This document shows, piece after piece, positions 54,657-64,000 of a stretch of 64,000 nt of DNA. Position 1 is the stretch's first letter. Every line of letters begins with the position of its first letter. The position numbers and the translations under genes are program-made. The DNA is from Thinopyrum elongatum (lineage: Eukaryota > Streptophyta > Magnoliopsida > Poales > Poaceae), in assembly GCA_011799875.1 (NCBI GenBank), contig CM022301.1:88803667-88867666 (forward strand), in the 5' to 3' direction. A model generated the notes under the pieces. It was not told the origin of the DNA. It was given only the letters and a program-made list of their open reading frames with translations, and ran no database searches.

Positions 54657-55022
54657 TTTTTAATTATTTTTTGCGCCTCATGACAAACATGTCGCACGTG
54701 CGCGATATATATTAACCCCGCTATATTATTTTTTACGTTTGCTATATGTTTTAGCTCGCTGCTCATTGCTGACGCGTCTAGGGATGGCTTTGTGGCGCGA
54801 AGAGCGCGTTCTGAAAGGGGTTGAAAAATACGTGTTGCCGCGGTATAGACGGAGGGGTGGAAACCGTGGTAAACTCGTCCCCGTGTTTGAGCGGGAGAGT
54901 AAGTAGTATAGGACATTATCCATTATTAGGCAACGGATGTAATGGTAGGAAGAATGTATAATCGTCTTTGAAGTGGACCTGGGAGTGGCAAGCATAAGGG
55001 ACGAAGGTGGGGGTAACATGTC

Positions 55023-55142
55023 GGATGCGATCATACCAGCACTAAAGCACCTGATCCCATCAGAACTCCGAAGTTAAGCGTGCTTGGGCGAGAGTAGTAC
55101 TAGGATGGATGACCTCCAGGGAAGTCCTCGTGTTGCATTCCC
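55023..55142 (+). rRNA. 5S rRNA: 5S rRNA gene, gamma
   Basis: 120 nt. Gamma with G30T. Partner 17768. Confidence 0.92.
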
Positions 55143-55506
55143 TTTTAAATTATTTTTTCCGCCTCGTGACAAACATATCGCACGTGCGCGATATATATTA
55201 ACCCCGCTATATTATTTTTGACGTTTGCGATATGTTTTAGCTCGCTGCTCATTGCTCACGCATCTAGGGGCGGCTTTGGTGCGAAGAGCGTGTTCTGAAA
55301 GGGGTGGAAAAATACGTGTTGCTGCGGTATAGAGTGAGGGATGGAAACCGTGGTAAACTCGTTTCCGTGTTTGAGCGGGAGAGTAAGTAGTATAGGACAT
55401 TATCCGTTATTAGGCAACGGTTGTAATGGTAGTAACAAAGTACAATCATCTTTGCAGTGGACCTGGGAGTGGCAAGCATAAGGGATGAAGGCGGGAGTAA
55501 CATGTC

Positions 55507-55626
55507 GGATGGGATCATACCAGCACCTAAGCACCAGATCCAATCAGAACTTCGAAGTTAAGCGTGCTTGGGCGAGAGTAGTACTAGGATGGGTGACCTC
55601 CTGGGAAGTCTTCGTGTTACATTCCC
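55507..55626 (+). rRNA. 5S rRNA: 5S rRNA gene, beta without duplication
   Basis: 120 nt. Beta with C6G, C36A, C105T. Same two-base spacer loss upstream as 18252. Confidence 0.91.
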
Positions 55627-55991
55627 TTTTTAATTATTTTTTGGGCCTCGTGACAAACCTGTCGCACGTGCGCGATATATATTAACCCCGCTATATTATT
55701 TTTTATGTTTGCTATATGTTTTAGCTCGCTGCTCATTGCTCACGCGTCTAGGGACGGCTTTTTGGCGTGAAGAGTGCGTTCTGAAAGGGTCAAAAAATAC
55801 GTGTTGCTGCAGTATAGACGGAGGGGTGGAAACCGTGGTAAACTCGTCCCCGTGTTTGAGCGGGAGAGTAAGTAGTATAGGACATTATCCATTATTAGGC
55901 AACGGTTGTAATGGTAGTAAGAATGTACAATCGTCTTTGAAGTGGACCTGGGAGTGGCAAGCATAAGGGACGAAGGCGGGGGTTACATGTC

Positions 55992-56111
55992 GGATGCGAT
56001 CATACCAGCACTAAAGCATCGGATCCCATCAGAACTCCGAAGTTAAGCGTGCTTGGGTGATAGTAGTACTAGGATGGGTGACCTCCTGGGAAGTCCTCGT
56101 GTTACATTCCC
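55992..56111 (+). rRNA. 5S rRNA: 5S rRNA gene, alpha
   Basis: 120 nt. C28T, C67T, G70T, G113A. Partner 18737. Confidence 0.92.
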
Positions 56112-56477
56112 TTTTTAATTATTTTTTGCGCCTCGTGATAAACATGTCGCACGTGCGCGATATATATTAACCCCGCTATATTATTTTTTACGTTTGCTAT
56201 ATGTTTTAGCTCGCTGCTCATTGGTCACGCGTCTAGGGATGGCTTTGTGGCGCGAAGAGCGCGTTCTGAAAGGGGTTGAAAAATACGTGTTGCTGCGGTA
56301 TAGACGGAGGGGTGGAAACCGTGGTAAACTCGTCCCCGTGTTTGAGCGGGAGAGTAAGTAGTATAGGACATTATCCATTATTAGGCAACGGATGTAATGG
56401 TAGGAAGAATGTATAATCGTCTTTGAAGTGGACCTGGGAGTGGCAAGCATAAGGGACGAAGGTGGGGGTAACATGTC

Positions 56478-56597
56478 GGATGCGATCATACCAGCACTAA
56501 AGCACCGGATCCCATCAGAACTCCGAAGTTAAGCGTGCTTGGGCGAGAGTAGTACTAGGATGGATGACCTCCAGGGAAGTCCTCGTGTTGCATTCCC
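56478..56597 (+). rRNA. 5S rRNA: 5S rRNA gene, gamma
   Basis: 120 nt, gamma changes only. Partner 19223. Confidence 0.92.
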
Positions 56598-56963
56598 TTT
56601 TAAATTATTTTTTCCGCCTCGTGACAAACATATCGCACGTGCGCGATATATATTAACCCCGCTATATTATTTTTGACGTTTGCGATATGTTTTAGCTCGC
56701 TGCTCATTGCTCACGCGTCTAGGGGCGGCTTTGTGGTGCGAAGAGCGTGTTCTGAAAGGGGTGGAAAAATACGTGTTGCTGCGGTATAGAGTGAGGGATG
56801 GAAACCGTGGTAAACTCGTTTCCGTGTTTGAGCGGGAGAGTAAGTAGTATAGGACATTACCCGTTATTAGGCAACGGTTGTAATGGTAGTAACAATGTAC
56901 AATCTTCTTTGCAGTGGACCTGGGAGTGGCAAGCATAAGGGATGAAGGCGGGAGTAACATGTC

Positions 56964-57083
56964 GGATGCGATCATACCAGCACCTAAGCACCAGATCCAA
57001 TCAGAACTTCGAAGTTAAGTGTGCTTGGGCGAGAGTAGTACTAGGATGGGTGACCTCCTGGGAAGTCTTCGTGTTACATTCCC
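56964..57083 (+). rRNA. 5S rRNA: 5S rRNA gene, beta without duplication
   Basis: 120 nt. Beta with C36A, C57T, C105T. Partner 19709 lacks C57T. Confidence 0.92.
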
Positions 57084-57447
57084 TTTTTAATTATTTTTTG
57101 CGCCTCGTGACAAACATGTCGCACGTGCGCGATATATATTAACCCCGCTATATTATTTTTTATGTTTGCTATATGTTTTAGCTCGCTGCTCATTGCTCAC
57201 GCGTCTAGGGATGGCTTTTTGGCGTGAAGAGTGCGTTCTGAAAGGGTCAAAAAATACGTGTTGCTGTAGTATAGACGGAGGGGTGGAAACCGTGATAAAC
57301 TCGTCCCCGTGTTTGAGCGGGAGAGTAAGTAGTATAGGACATTATCCATTATTAGGCAACGGTTGTAATGGTAGTAAGAATGTACAATCGTCTTTGAAGT
57401 GGACCTGGGAGTGGCAAGCATAAGGGACGAAGGCGGGGTAACATGTC

Positions 57448-57567
57448 GGATGCGATCATACCAGCACTAAAGCATCGGATCCCATCAGAACTCCGAAGTT
57501 AAGTGTGCTTGGGCGAGAGTAGTACTAGGATGGGTGACCTCCTAGGAAGTCTTCGTGTTACATTTGC
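57448..57567 (+). rRNA. 5S rRNA: 5S rRNA gene, alpha
   Basis: 120 nt. C28T, C57T, G97A, C105T, G113A, C118T, C119G. One G fewer in the G-run upstream. Partner 20194. Confidence 0.92.
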
Positions 57568-57933
57568 TTTTTAATTATTTTTTGCGCCTCGTGACAAACA
57601 TGTCGCATGTGCGCGATATATATAAACCCCGCTATATTATTTTTTACGTTTGCTATATGTTTTAGCTCGCTGCTCATTGCTCACGCGTCTAGGGACGGCT
57701 TTGTGGTGCGAAGAGCACGTTCTGAAAGGGGTTGAAAAATACGTGTTGCTGTGGTACAGACGGAGTGGTGGAAACCGTGGTAACCTCGTCCCCTTGTTTG
57801 AGCGGGAGAGTAAGTAGTATAGGACATTATCCATTATTAGGCAATGGATGTAATGGTAGTAAGAATGTATAATCGTCTTTGAAGTGGACCTGGGAGTGGC
57901 AAGCATAAGGGACGAAGGTGGGGGTAACATGTC

Positions 57934-58053
57934 GGATGCGATCATACCAGCACTAAAGCAGCGGATCCCATCAGAACTCCGAAGTTAAGCGTGCTTGGGC
58001 GAGAGTAGTACTAGGATGGATGACCTCCAGGGAAGTCCTCGTGTTGCATTCCC
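57934..58053 (+). rRNA. 5S rRNA: 5S rRNA gene, gamma
   Basis: 120 nt. Gamma with C28G. Partner 20680. Confidence 0.92.
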
Positions 58054-58419
58054 TTTTAAATTATTTTTTGCGCCTCGTGACAAACATATCGCACATGCGC
58101 GATATATATTAACCCCGCTATATTATTTTTTACGTTTGTGATATGTTTTAGCTCGCTGCTCATTGCTCACGCGTCTAGGGGCGGCTTTGTGGTGCGAAGA
58201 GTGTGTTCTGAAAGGGGTGGAAAAATACGTGTTGCTGCGGTATAGAGTGAGGTATGGAAACCGTGGTAAACTCGTTTCCCTGTTTGAGCGGGAGAGTAAG
58301 TAGTATAGGACATTATCCGTTAATAGGCAATGGTTGTAATGGTAGTAAGAAAGTACAATCATCTTTGCAGTGGACCTGGGAGTGGCAAGCATAAGGGATT
58401 AAAGCGGGAGTAACGTGTC

Positions 58420-58555
58420 GGATGCGATCATACCAGCACCTAAGCACCAGATCCCATCAAAACTTCGAAGTTAAGCGTTCTTGGGCGAGAGTAGTACTGG
58501 GCGAGAGTAGTACTAGGATGGGTGACCTCGTGGGAATTCCTCGTGTTACATTCCC
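58420..58555 (+). rRNA. 5S rRNA: 5S rRNA gene, beta, 16-nt duplication
   Basis: 136 nt. Beta with G41A, G60T, C95G, G102T. Upstream reads AACGTGTC. Partner 21166. Confidence 0.88.
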
Positions 58556-58920
58556 TTTTTAATTATTTTTTGCGCCTCGTGACAAACATGTCGCACGCGC
58601 GCTATATATATTAACCCCGCTATATTATTTTTTACGTTTGCTATATGTTTTAGCTCGCTGCTCATTGCTCACGCGTCTAGGGACGGCTTTTTGGCGCGAA
58701 GAGCGCGTTCTGAAAGGGTCAAAAAATACGTGTTGCTGCGGTATAGACGGAGGGGTGGAAACCGTGGTAAACTCGTCCCCGTGTTTGAGCGGGAGAGTAA
58801 GTAGTATAGGACATTATCCATTATTAGGCAACGGTTGTAATGGTAGTAAGTATGTACAATCGTCTGTGAAGTGGACCTGGGAGTGGCAAGCATAAGGGAC
58901 GAAGGCGGGGGTAACATGTT

Positions 58921-59040
58921 GGATGCGATCATAACAGCACCAAAGCATCGGATCCCATCAGAACTTCGAAGTTAAGCGTGCTTGGGCGAGAGTAGTACTA
59001 GGATGGGTGACCTCCTGGGAAGTCCTCGTGTTACATTCCC
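58921..59040 (+). rRNA. 5S rRNA: 5S rRNA gene, alpha/delta intermediate
   Basis: 120 nt. C14A, T21C, C28T, C46T, G113A. Partner 21667. Confidence 0.92.
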
Positions 59041-59406
59041 TTTTTATTTATTTTTTGCCCCTCGTGACAAACATGTCGCACGTGCGCGATATATATTAAC
59101 CCCGCTATATTCTTTTTGATATTTCCTATATGTTTTAGCTCGCTGCTCATTGCTCACGCGTCTAGGGGCGGCTTTGTGGCGCGAAGAGCGCATTCTGAAA
59201 GGGGTGGAAAAATACGTGTTGCTGCGGTATAGAGGGAGGGGTGGAAACCGTGGTAAACTCGTCCCCGTGTTTGAGCGGGAGAGTAAGTAGTATAGGACAT
59301 TATCCATTATTAGGCAACGGTTGTAATGGTAGTAAGAATGTACAATCATCTTTGAAGTGGACCTGGGAGTGGCAAGCATAAGGGACGAAGGCGGGGGTAA
59401 AATGTT

Positions 59407-59526
59407 GGATGCGATCATGCCAGCACCAAAGCATCGGATCCCATCAGAACTTCGAAGTTAAGCGTGCTTGGGCGAGGGTAGTACTAGGATGGGTGACCTC
59501 CTGGGAAGTCCTCGTGTTACATTCCC
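59407..59526 (+). rRNA. 5S rRNA: 5S rRNA gene, alpha/delta intermediate
   Basis: 120 nt. A13G, T21C, C28T, C46T, A71G, G113A. Followed by an eight-T run, the longest terminator in the window. Intact partner of the deleted gene 22153. Confidence 0.92.
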
Positions 59527-59891
59527 TTTTTTTTATTTTTTGCGCCTCGTGACAAACATGTCGCACGTGCGCGATATATATTAACCCCGCTATATTCTTT
59601 TTGATGTTTCCTATATGTTTTAGCTCGCTGCTCATTGCTCACGCGTCTAGGGGCGGCTTTGTGGCGCGAAGAGCGCATTCTGAAAGGGTTGGAAAAATAT
59701 GTGTTGCTGCGGTATAGAGGGAGGGGTGGGAACCGTGGTAAACTCGTCCCCGTGTTTGAGTGGGAGAGTAAGTAGTATAGGACATTATCCATTATTAGGC
59801 AACGGTTGTAATGGTAGTAAGAATGTACAATCGTCTTTAAAGTGGACCTGGGAGTGGCAAGCATAAGGGACGAAGGCGGGGGTAACATGTC

Positions 59892-60011
59892 GGATGGGAT
59901 CATACCAGCACCAAAGCACCGGATACCATCAGAACTTCGAAGTTAAGCATGCTTGGGCGAGAGTAGTACTAGGATGGGTGGCCTCCTGGGAAGTCCTCGT
60001 GTTACATTCCC
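59892..60011 (+). rRNA. 5S rRNA: 5S rRNA gene, delta
   Basis: 120 nt. Delta with C6G. Partner 22624. Confidence 0.91.
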
Positions 60012-60377
60012 TTTTTAAATATTTTTTGTGCCTCGTGACAAACATGTCGCACGTGCGCGATATATATTAACCCCGCTATATTATTTTTGACGTTTGCTAT
60101 ATGTTTTAGCTCGCTGCTCATTTCTCACGTGTCTAGGGGCGGTTTTGTGGCACGAAGAGCGCGTTCTGAAAGGGGTGGAAAAATGCGTGTTGCTGCGGTA
60201 TAGAGGGAGGGGTGGAAACCGTGGTAAACTCGTCCCCGTGTTTTAGCGGGAGAGTATGTAGTATAGGACATTATCCATTATTAGGCAACGGTTGTAATGG
60301 TAGTAAGAATGTACAATCTTCTTTGTAGTGGACCTGGGAGTGGCAAGCATAAGGGACGAAGGCGGGGGTAACATGTC

Positions 60378-60468
60378 GGATGCGATCATAGCAGCACTAA
60401 AGCACCGGATGCGATCATAGTAGTACTAGGATAGGTGACCTCCTGGGAAGTCCTCGTGTTGCATTACC
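60378..60468 (+). pseudogene. 5S rRNA: Rearranged 5S gene, middle replaced by a copy of its own start
   Basis: 91 nt. After nt 33 (CCGGAT) it reads GCGATCATAG, a copy of nt 5-14 with the private C14G, then TAGTACTAGG. About 39 bases including the A box and IE are replaced by 10. G85A and C118A follow. The partner at 23110 is full length. Confidence 0.9.
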
Positions 60469-60834
60469 TTTTTAATTATTTTCTGCGCCTCGTGACAAAC
60501 ATATCGCACGTGCGCGATACATATAAACCCCGCTATATTATTTTTAATGTTTGCGATATGTTTTAGCTCGCTGCTCATTACTCACGCGTCTAGGGGCGGC
60601 TTTGTGGCGCTAAGAGCGCGTTGTGAAAGTGGCGGAAAAATACGTGTTGCTGCGGTATAGAGGGAGGTGTTGAAACCGTGGTAAACTCGTCTCCGTGTTT
60701 GAGCGGGAGAGTAAGTAGTATAGGACATTATCCATTATTAGGCAATGGGTTTATTGGTAGTAAGAATGTACAATCGTCTTTGAAGTGGACCCTGGAGTGG
60801 CAAGCATAAGGGAGGAAGGCAGGTGTAACATGTC

Positions 60835-60954
60835 GGATGCGATTATACCAGCACTAAAGCATTGAATGCGATCAGAACTCTGAAGTTAAGCGTGCTTGGG
60901 CGAGAGTAGTACTAGGATGGGTGACCTCCTGGGAAGTCCTTGTGTTGCATTTTC
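60835..60954 (+). rRNA. 5S rRNA: 5S rRNA gene, zeta
   Basis: 120 nt. C10T, C28T, C29T, G31A, C34G, C36G, C47T, C107T, C118T, C119T. Upstream of the third LTR piece. Partner 23596. Confidence 0.9.
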
Positions 60955-61102
60955 TTTTTAATTATTTTTTGCGCCTCGTGACAAACATATCACACGTGCG
61001 TGATATATATTAGCCCCGCTATATTATTTTTGATGTTTGCGATATGTTTTAGCTCGCTGCTCATTGCTCACGCATCTAGGGGCGGCTTTGTGGTGCGAAG
61101 AG

Positions 61103-61264
61103 TGATACGTCTCCGTCGTATCTACTTTTCCTCACACTTTTCCTCTTGTTCCAACTCTAATTTGCATGATTTGAATGAAACTGACCCGGACTGACGCTGT
61201 TTTAAGCAGAACTACCATGGTGTTGTTTTTGTAAAGAAATAAAAGTTCTCGGAATTTAACGAAA
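61103..61264 (+). mobile_element. LTR retrotransposon fragment, copy of 23864-24025
   Basis: 162 bases matching the first fragment, again starting after GCGAAGAG. Here the fragment joins spacer sequence at GAAAGGGTGGAAAAAT instead of the 5S gene start. The gene upstream (60835) is zeta, as in copy 1. Confidence 0.8.
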
Positions 61265-61469
61265 GGGTGGAAAAATACGTGTTGTTGCGGTATAGAGGGA
61301 GGGGTGGAAACCGTTGTAAACTCGTCGTCGTGTTTGAGCGGGAGAGTAAGTAGTATAGGACATTATTCATTATTAGGCAACGGTTGTAATGGTAGTAAGA
61401 ATGTACAATCGTCTTTGCAGTGGACCTGGGAGTCGCAAGCATAAGGGACGAAGGCGGGGGTAACATGTT

Positions 61470-61589
61470 GGATGCGATCATACTAGCACCAAAGCACCGG
61501 ATACCATCAGAACTTCGAAGTTAAGCATGCTTGGGCGAGAGTAGTACTAGGATGGGTGGCCTCCTGGGAAGTCCTCGTGTTACATTCCC
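61470..61589 (+). rRNA. 5S rRNA: 5S rRNA gene, delta
   Basis: 120 nt. Delta with C15T. Follows the LTR fragment and a shortened spacer. Partner 26507. Confidence 0.92.
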
Positions 61590-61955
61590 TTTTTAAATAT
61601 TTTTTGCTCCTCATGACAAACATGTCGCACGTGCGCGATATATATTAACCCCGCTATATTATTTTTGACGTTTGCTATATGTTTTAGCTCGCTGCTCATT
61701 TCTCACGCGTCTAGGGGCGGTTTTGTGGCACGAAGAGCGCGTTCTGAAAGGGGTGGGAAAATGTGTGTTGCTGCGGTATAGAGGGAGGGGTGGAAACCGT
61801 GGTAAACTCGTCCCCGTGTTTGAGCGGGAGGGTATGCAGTATAGGACATTATCCGTTATTAGGCAATGGTTGTAATGGTAGTAAGAATGTACAATCGTCT
61901 TTGCAGTGGATCTGGGAGTGGCAAGCATAAGGGACGAAGGCGGGGGTAACATGTC

Positions 61956-62075
61956 GGATGCGATCATACCAGCACTAAAGCACCGGATCCCATCAGAACT
62001 CCAAAATTAAGCGTGCTTGGGCGAAAGTAGTACTAGGATGGGTGACCTCCTGGGAAGTCCTTGTGTTGCATTACC
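61956..62075 (+). rRNA. 5S rRNA: 5S rRNA gene, epsilon
   Basis: 120 nt. Epsilon with C107T. Partner 26993. Confidence 0.92.
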
Positions 62076-62441
62076 TTTTTAATTATTTTTTGCGCCTCGT
62101 GACAAACATATCGCACGTGCGCGATATATATTTACCCCGCTATATTATTTTTAATGTTTGCGATATGTTTTAGCTCGCTGCTCATTACTCACGCGTCTAG
62201 GGGCGGCTTTGTGGCGTGAAGAGCGCGTTGTGAAAGGGGCGGAAAAATACGTGTTGTTGCGGTATAGAGGGAGGGGTGGAAACCGTGGTAAACTCGTCGC
62301 CGTGTTTGAGCGGGAGAGTAAGTAGTATAGGACATTATTCATTATTAGGCAACGGTTGTAATGGTAGTAAGAATGTACAATCGTCTTTGCAGTGGACCTG
62401 GGAGTCGCAAGCATAAGGGACGAAGGCGGGGGTAACATGTT

Positions 62442-62561
62442 GGATGCGATCATACCAGCACCAAAGCACCGGATACCATCAGAACTTCGAAGTTAAGCAT
62501 GCTTGGGCGAGAGTAGTACTAGGATGGGTGGCCTCCTGGGAAGTCCTCGTGTTACATTCCC
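62442..62561 (+). rRNA. 5S rRNA: 5S rRNA gene, delta
   Basis: 120 nt, delta changes only. Partner 27479. Confidence 0.92.
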
Positions 62562-62927
62562 TTTTTAAATATTTTTTGCGCCTCATGACAAACATGTCGC
62601 ACGTGCGCGATATATATTAACCCCGCTATATTATTTTTGACGTTTGCTATATGTTTTAGCTTGCTGCTCATTTCTCACGCGTCTAGGGGCGGTTTTGTGG
62701 CACGAAGAGCGCGTTCTGAAAGGGGTGGAAAAATGCGTGTTGCTGCGGTATAGAGGGAGGGGTGGAAACCGTGGTAAACTCGTCCCCGTGTTTGAGCGGG
62801 AGGGTATGCAGTATAGGACATTATCCGTTATTAGGCAACGGTTGTAATGGTAGTAAGAATGTACAATCGTCTTTGCAGTGGATCTGGGAGTGGCAAGCAT
62901 AAGGGACGAAGGCGGGGGTAACATGTC

Positions 62928-63047
62928 GGTTGCGATCATACCAGCACTAAAGCACCGGATCCCATCAGAACTCCAAAATTAAGCGTGCTTGGGCGAAAGT
63001 AGTACTAGGATGGGTGACCTCCTGGGAAGTCCTCGTGTTGCATTACC
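62928..63047 (+). rRNA. 5S rRNA: 5S rRNA gene, epsilon
   Basis: 120 nt. Epsilon with A3T. Partner 27965. Confidence 0.92.
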
Positions 63048-63413
63048 TTTTTAATTATTTTTTGCGCCTCGTGACAAACATATCGCACGTGCGCGATATA
63101 TATTTACCCCGCTATATTATTTTTAATGTTTGCGATATGTTTTAGCTCGCTGCTCATTACTCACGCGTCTAGGGGCGGCTTTGTGGCGCGAAGAGCGCGT
63201 TGTGAAAGGGGCGGAAAAATACGTGTTGCTGCGGTATAGAGTGAGGGGTTGAAACCGTGGTAAACTCGTCTCCGTGTTTGAGCGGGAGAGTAAGTAGTAT
63301 AGGACATAATCCATTATTAGGCAACGGTTGTAATTGTAATAAGAATGTACAATCGTCTTTGCAGTGGACCTGGGAGTGGCAAGCATAAGAGAGGAAGGCA
63401 GGTGTAACATGTC

Positions 63414-63533
63414 GGATGCGATTATACCAGCAGTAAAGCATCGGATGCGTTCAGAACTCTGAAGTTAAGCGTTCTTGGGCGAGAGTGGTACTAGGATGGG
63501 TGACCTCCTGGGAAGTCCTCGTGTTGCATTTCC
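63414..63533 (+). rRNA. 5S rRNA: 5S rRNA gene, zeta
   Basis: 120 nt. C10T, C20G, C28T, C34G, C36G, A37T, C47T, G60T, A74G, C118T. The last gene of the window, upstream of the second long LTR. The -28 element reads CATAAGA. Partner 28451. Confidence 0.9.
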
Positions 63534-63681
63534 TTTTTAATTATTTTTTGCGCCTCGTGACAAACATATCGCACGTGCGCGATATATATTAAACCCGCTA
63601 TATTATTTTTTATGTTTGCGATATGTTTTAGCTCGCTGCTCATTGCTCACGCGTCTAGGGGCGGCTTTGTGGCGCGATGAG

Positions 63682-64000
63682 TGATACGTCTCCGTCGTAT
63701 CTACTTTTCCTAACACTTTTCCTCTTGTTCCAACTCTAATTTGCATGATTTGAATGAAACTAACCTAGACCGACGCTGTTTTAAGCAGAACTACCATAGT
63801 GTTGTTTTTGTGTAGAAATAAAAGTTCTCGGAATGGAACAAAACTTTGCGAGGAATTTTTATACAATAAAATAAAAATACTGGAGCCAAGAACCACCGGA
63901 GGGGGGCACCTGGGTGGGCACAACCCACCAGGGCGTGCCACCCCCTCCAGGCGCGCCCAGGTGGGTTGTCCCCCCTGGTGGCCCCGCAGACCCTGAAACC
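63682..64000 (+). mobile_element. Truncated LTR, second copy, runs off window
   Basis: First 319 bases of the LTR seen at 28719, at offset 34,963, following the same zeta gene. The preceding spacer reads GCGATGAG rather than GCGAAGAG. Continues past the window end. Confidence 0.85.

Larger units (their letters stand above)
54172..58555 (+). repeat. Alpha-gamma-beta higher-order repeat, three rounds (second copy)
   Basis: Genes at 54537 to 58420 repeat the order and private variants of the block at 16919-21301, at an offset of about 37,254 bases. Confidence 0.85.
1..64000 (+). repeat. 5S rDNA tandem array, 129 gene copies
   Basis: Head-to-tail units of about 485 bases (501 when the gene is 136 nt) fill the window apart from the LTR pieces. 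Of 129 gene copies, 99 are exactly 120 nt, 25 carry a 16-nt duplication (one of these truncated), and five others have internal duplications, deletions or truncations. Every spacer reads in the same order: T-run terminator; a second T6 run; GCCTCGTGACAAACAT; a CACGTG palindrome; an AT-rich ATATATTAACCCCGCTATATT stretch (given here only as a landmark); a GC-rich centre with ACGCGTCTAGG; a purine-rich part ending in GGTAGTAAGAATGT; then GGACCTGGGAGTGG, CATAAGG and the gene. Spacers hold no other gene that I can see. Spacer length and TE content suggest Triticeae (inference). Confidence 0.97.
37528..64000 (+). repeat. Large duplicated block, copy 2 (runs off window)
   Basis: Second copy of 1235-29037. 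Compared with copy 1 it gains two units near 40490-40976 and a trimer near 48308-49279. It loses one unit at the hybrid gene 41963, two at the hybrid gene 54052, and five genes (2,276 bases) at the LTR junction 61264. The end of the window is inside the second LTR insertion. Confidence 0.85.

Noticed and set aside
1..64000. CRISPR array or satellite of non-genic origin
   Set aside because: The repeat period is about 486 bases and each unit holds a recognisable 120-nt 5S gene with terminator.

Overview
The whole 64 kb window is a plant nuclear 5S ribosomal DNA array. I count 129 copies of the 5S rRNA gene, all on the + strand, repeated about every 485 or 501 bases. Each unit has a 120-nt gene (or a length variant), a T-run terminator and a spacer of about 365 bases. 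There is no credible protein-coding gene. Unit length, spacer type and the inserted LTR-retrotransposon sequence (5' end TGATACGTCTCC) point to a grass of the wheat tribe (Triticeae), in the long-spacer 5S class. That assignment rests on remembered knowledge of the family, not on a search.

Gene numbering used throughout: nt 1 is the first G of GGATGCGATCAT, and nt 120 is the last base before the T-run. Changes are given against the array consensus (gene ending GCATTCCC). Six gene lineages recur. Alpha: C28T, usually G113A, often C105T and C119G or C119A. Gamma: G87A and T96A in the C box, with a TTTT terminator. Beta: T21C, A22T, G30A, C46T, G113A, often with a 16-nt tandem duplication of nt 64-79 (gene length 136). 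Delta: T21C, C34A, C46T, G58A, A90G, G113A. Epsilon: G48A, G51A, G70A, C118A. Zeta: C10T, C28T, C34G, C36G, C47T. No copy matches the consensus exactly.

Layout. From 1 to 21.3 kb the array is mainly an alpha-gamma-beta higher-order repeat of about 1,457-1,473 bases. From 21.7 to 28.6 kb it is a more divergent block with a delta-epsilon dimer of 972 bases. An LTR fragment sits at 23,864-24,025 and a 1.3-kb truncated LTR at 28,719-30,010. From 30.0 to 37 kb there is a rearranged stretch with near-consensus genes, two truncated genes and a local run of 501-base beta units. From about 37.5 kb to the end the first 28 kb is repeated in the same order, including both LTR insertions, but with one-, two-, three- and five-gene gains and losses. 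The window therefore records unequal exchange at three scales: single gene, trimer, and a block of tens of kilobases. Each gene would be transcribed by RNA polymerase III from its internal promoter (A box, IE, C box), helped by a TATA-like element near -28. Many copies carry changes in that promoter and may be silent.
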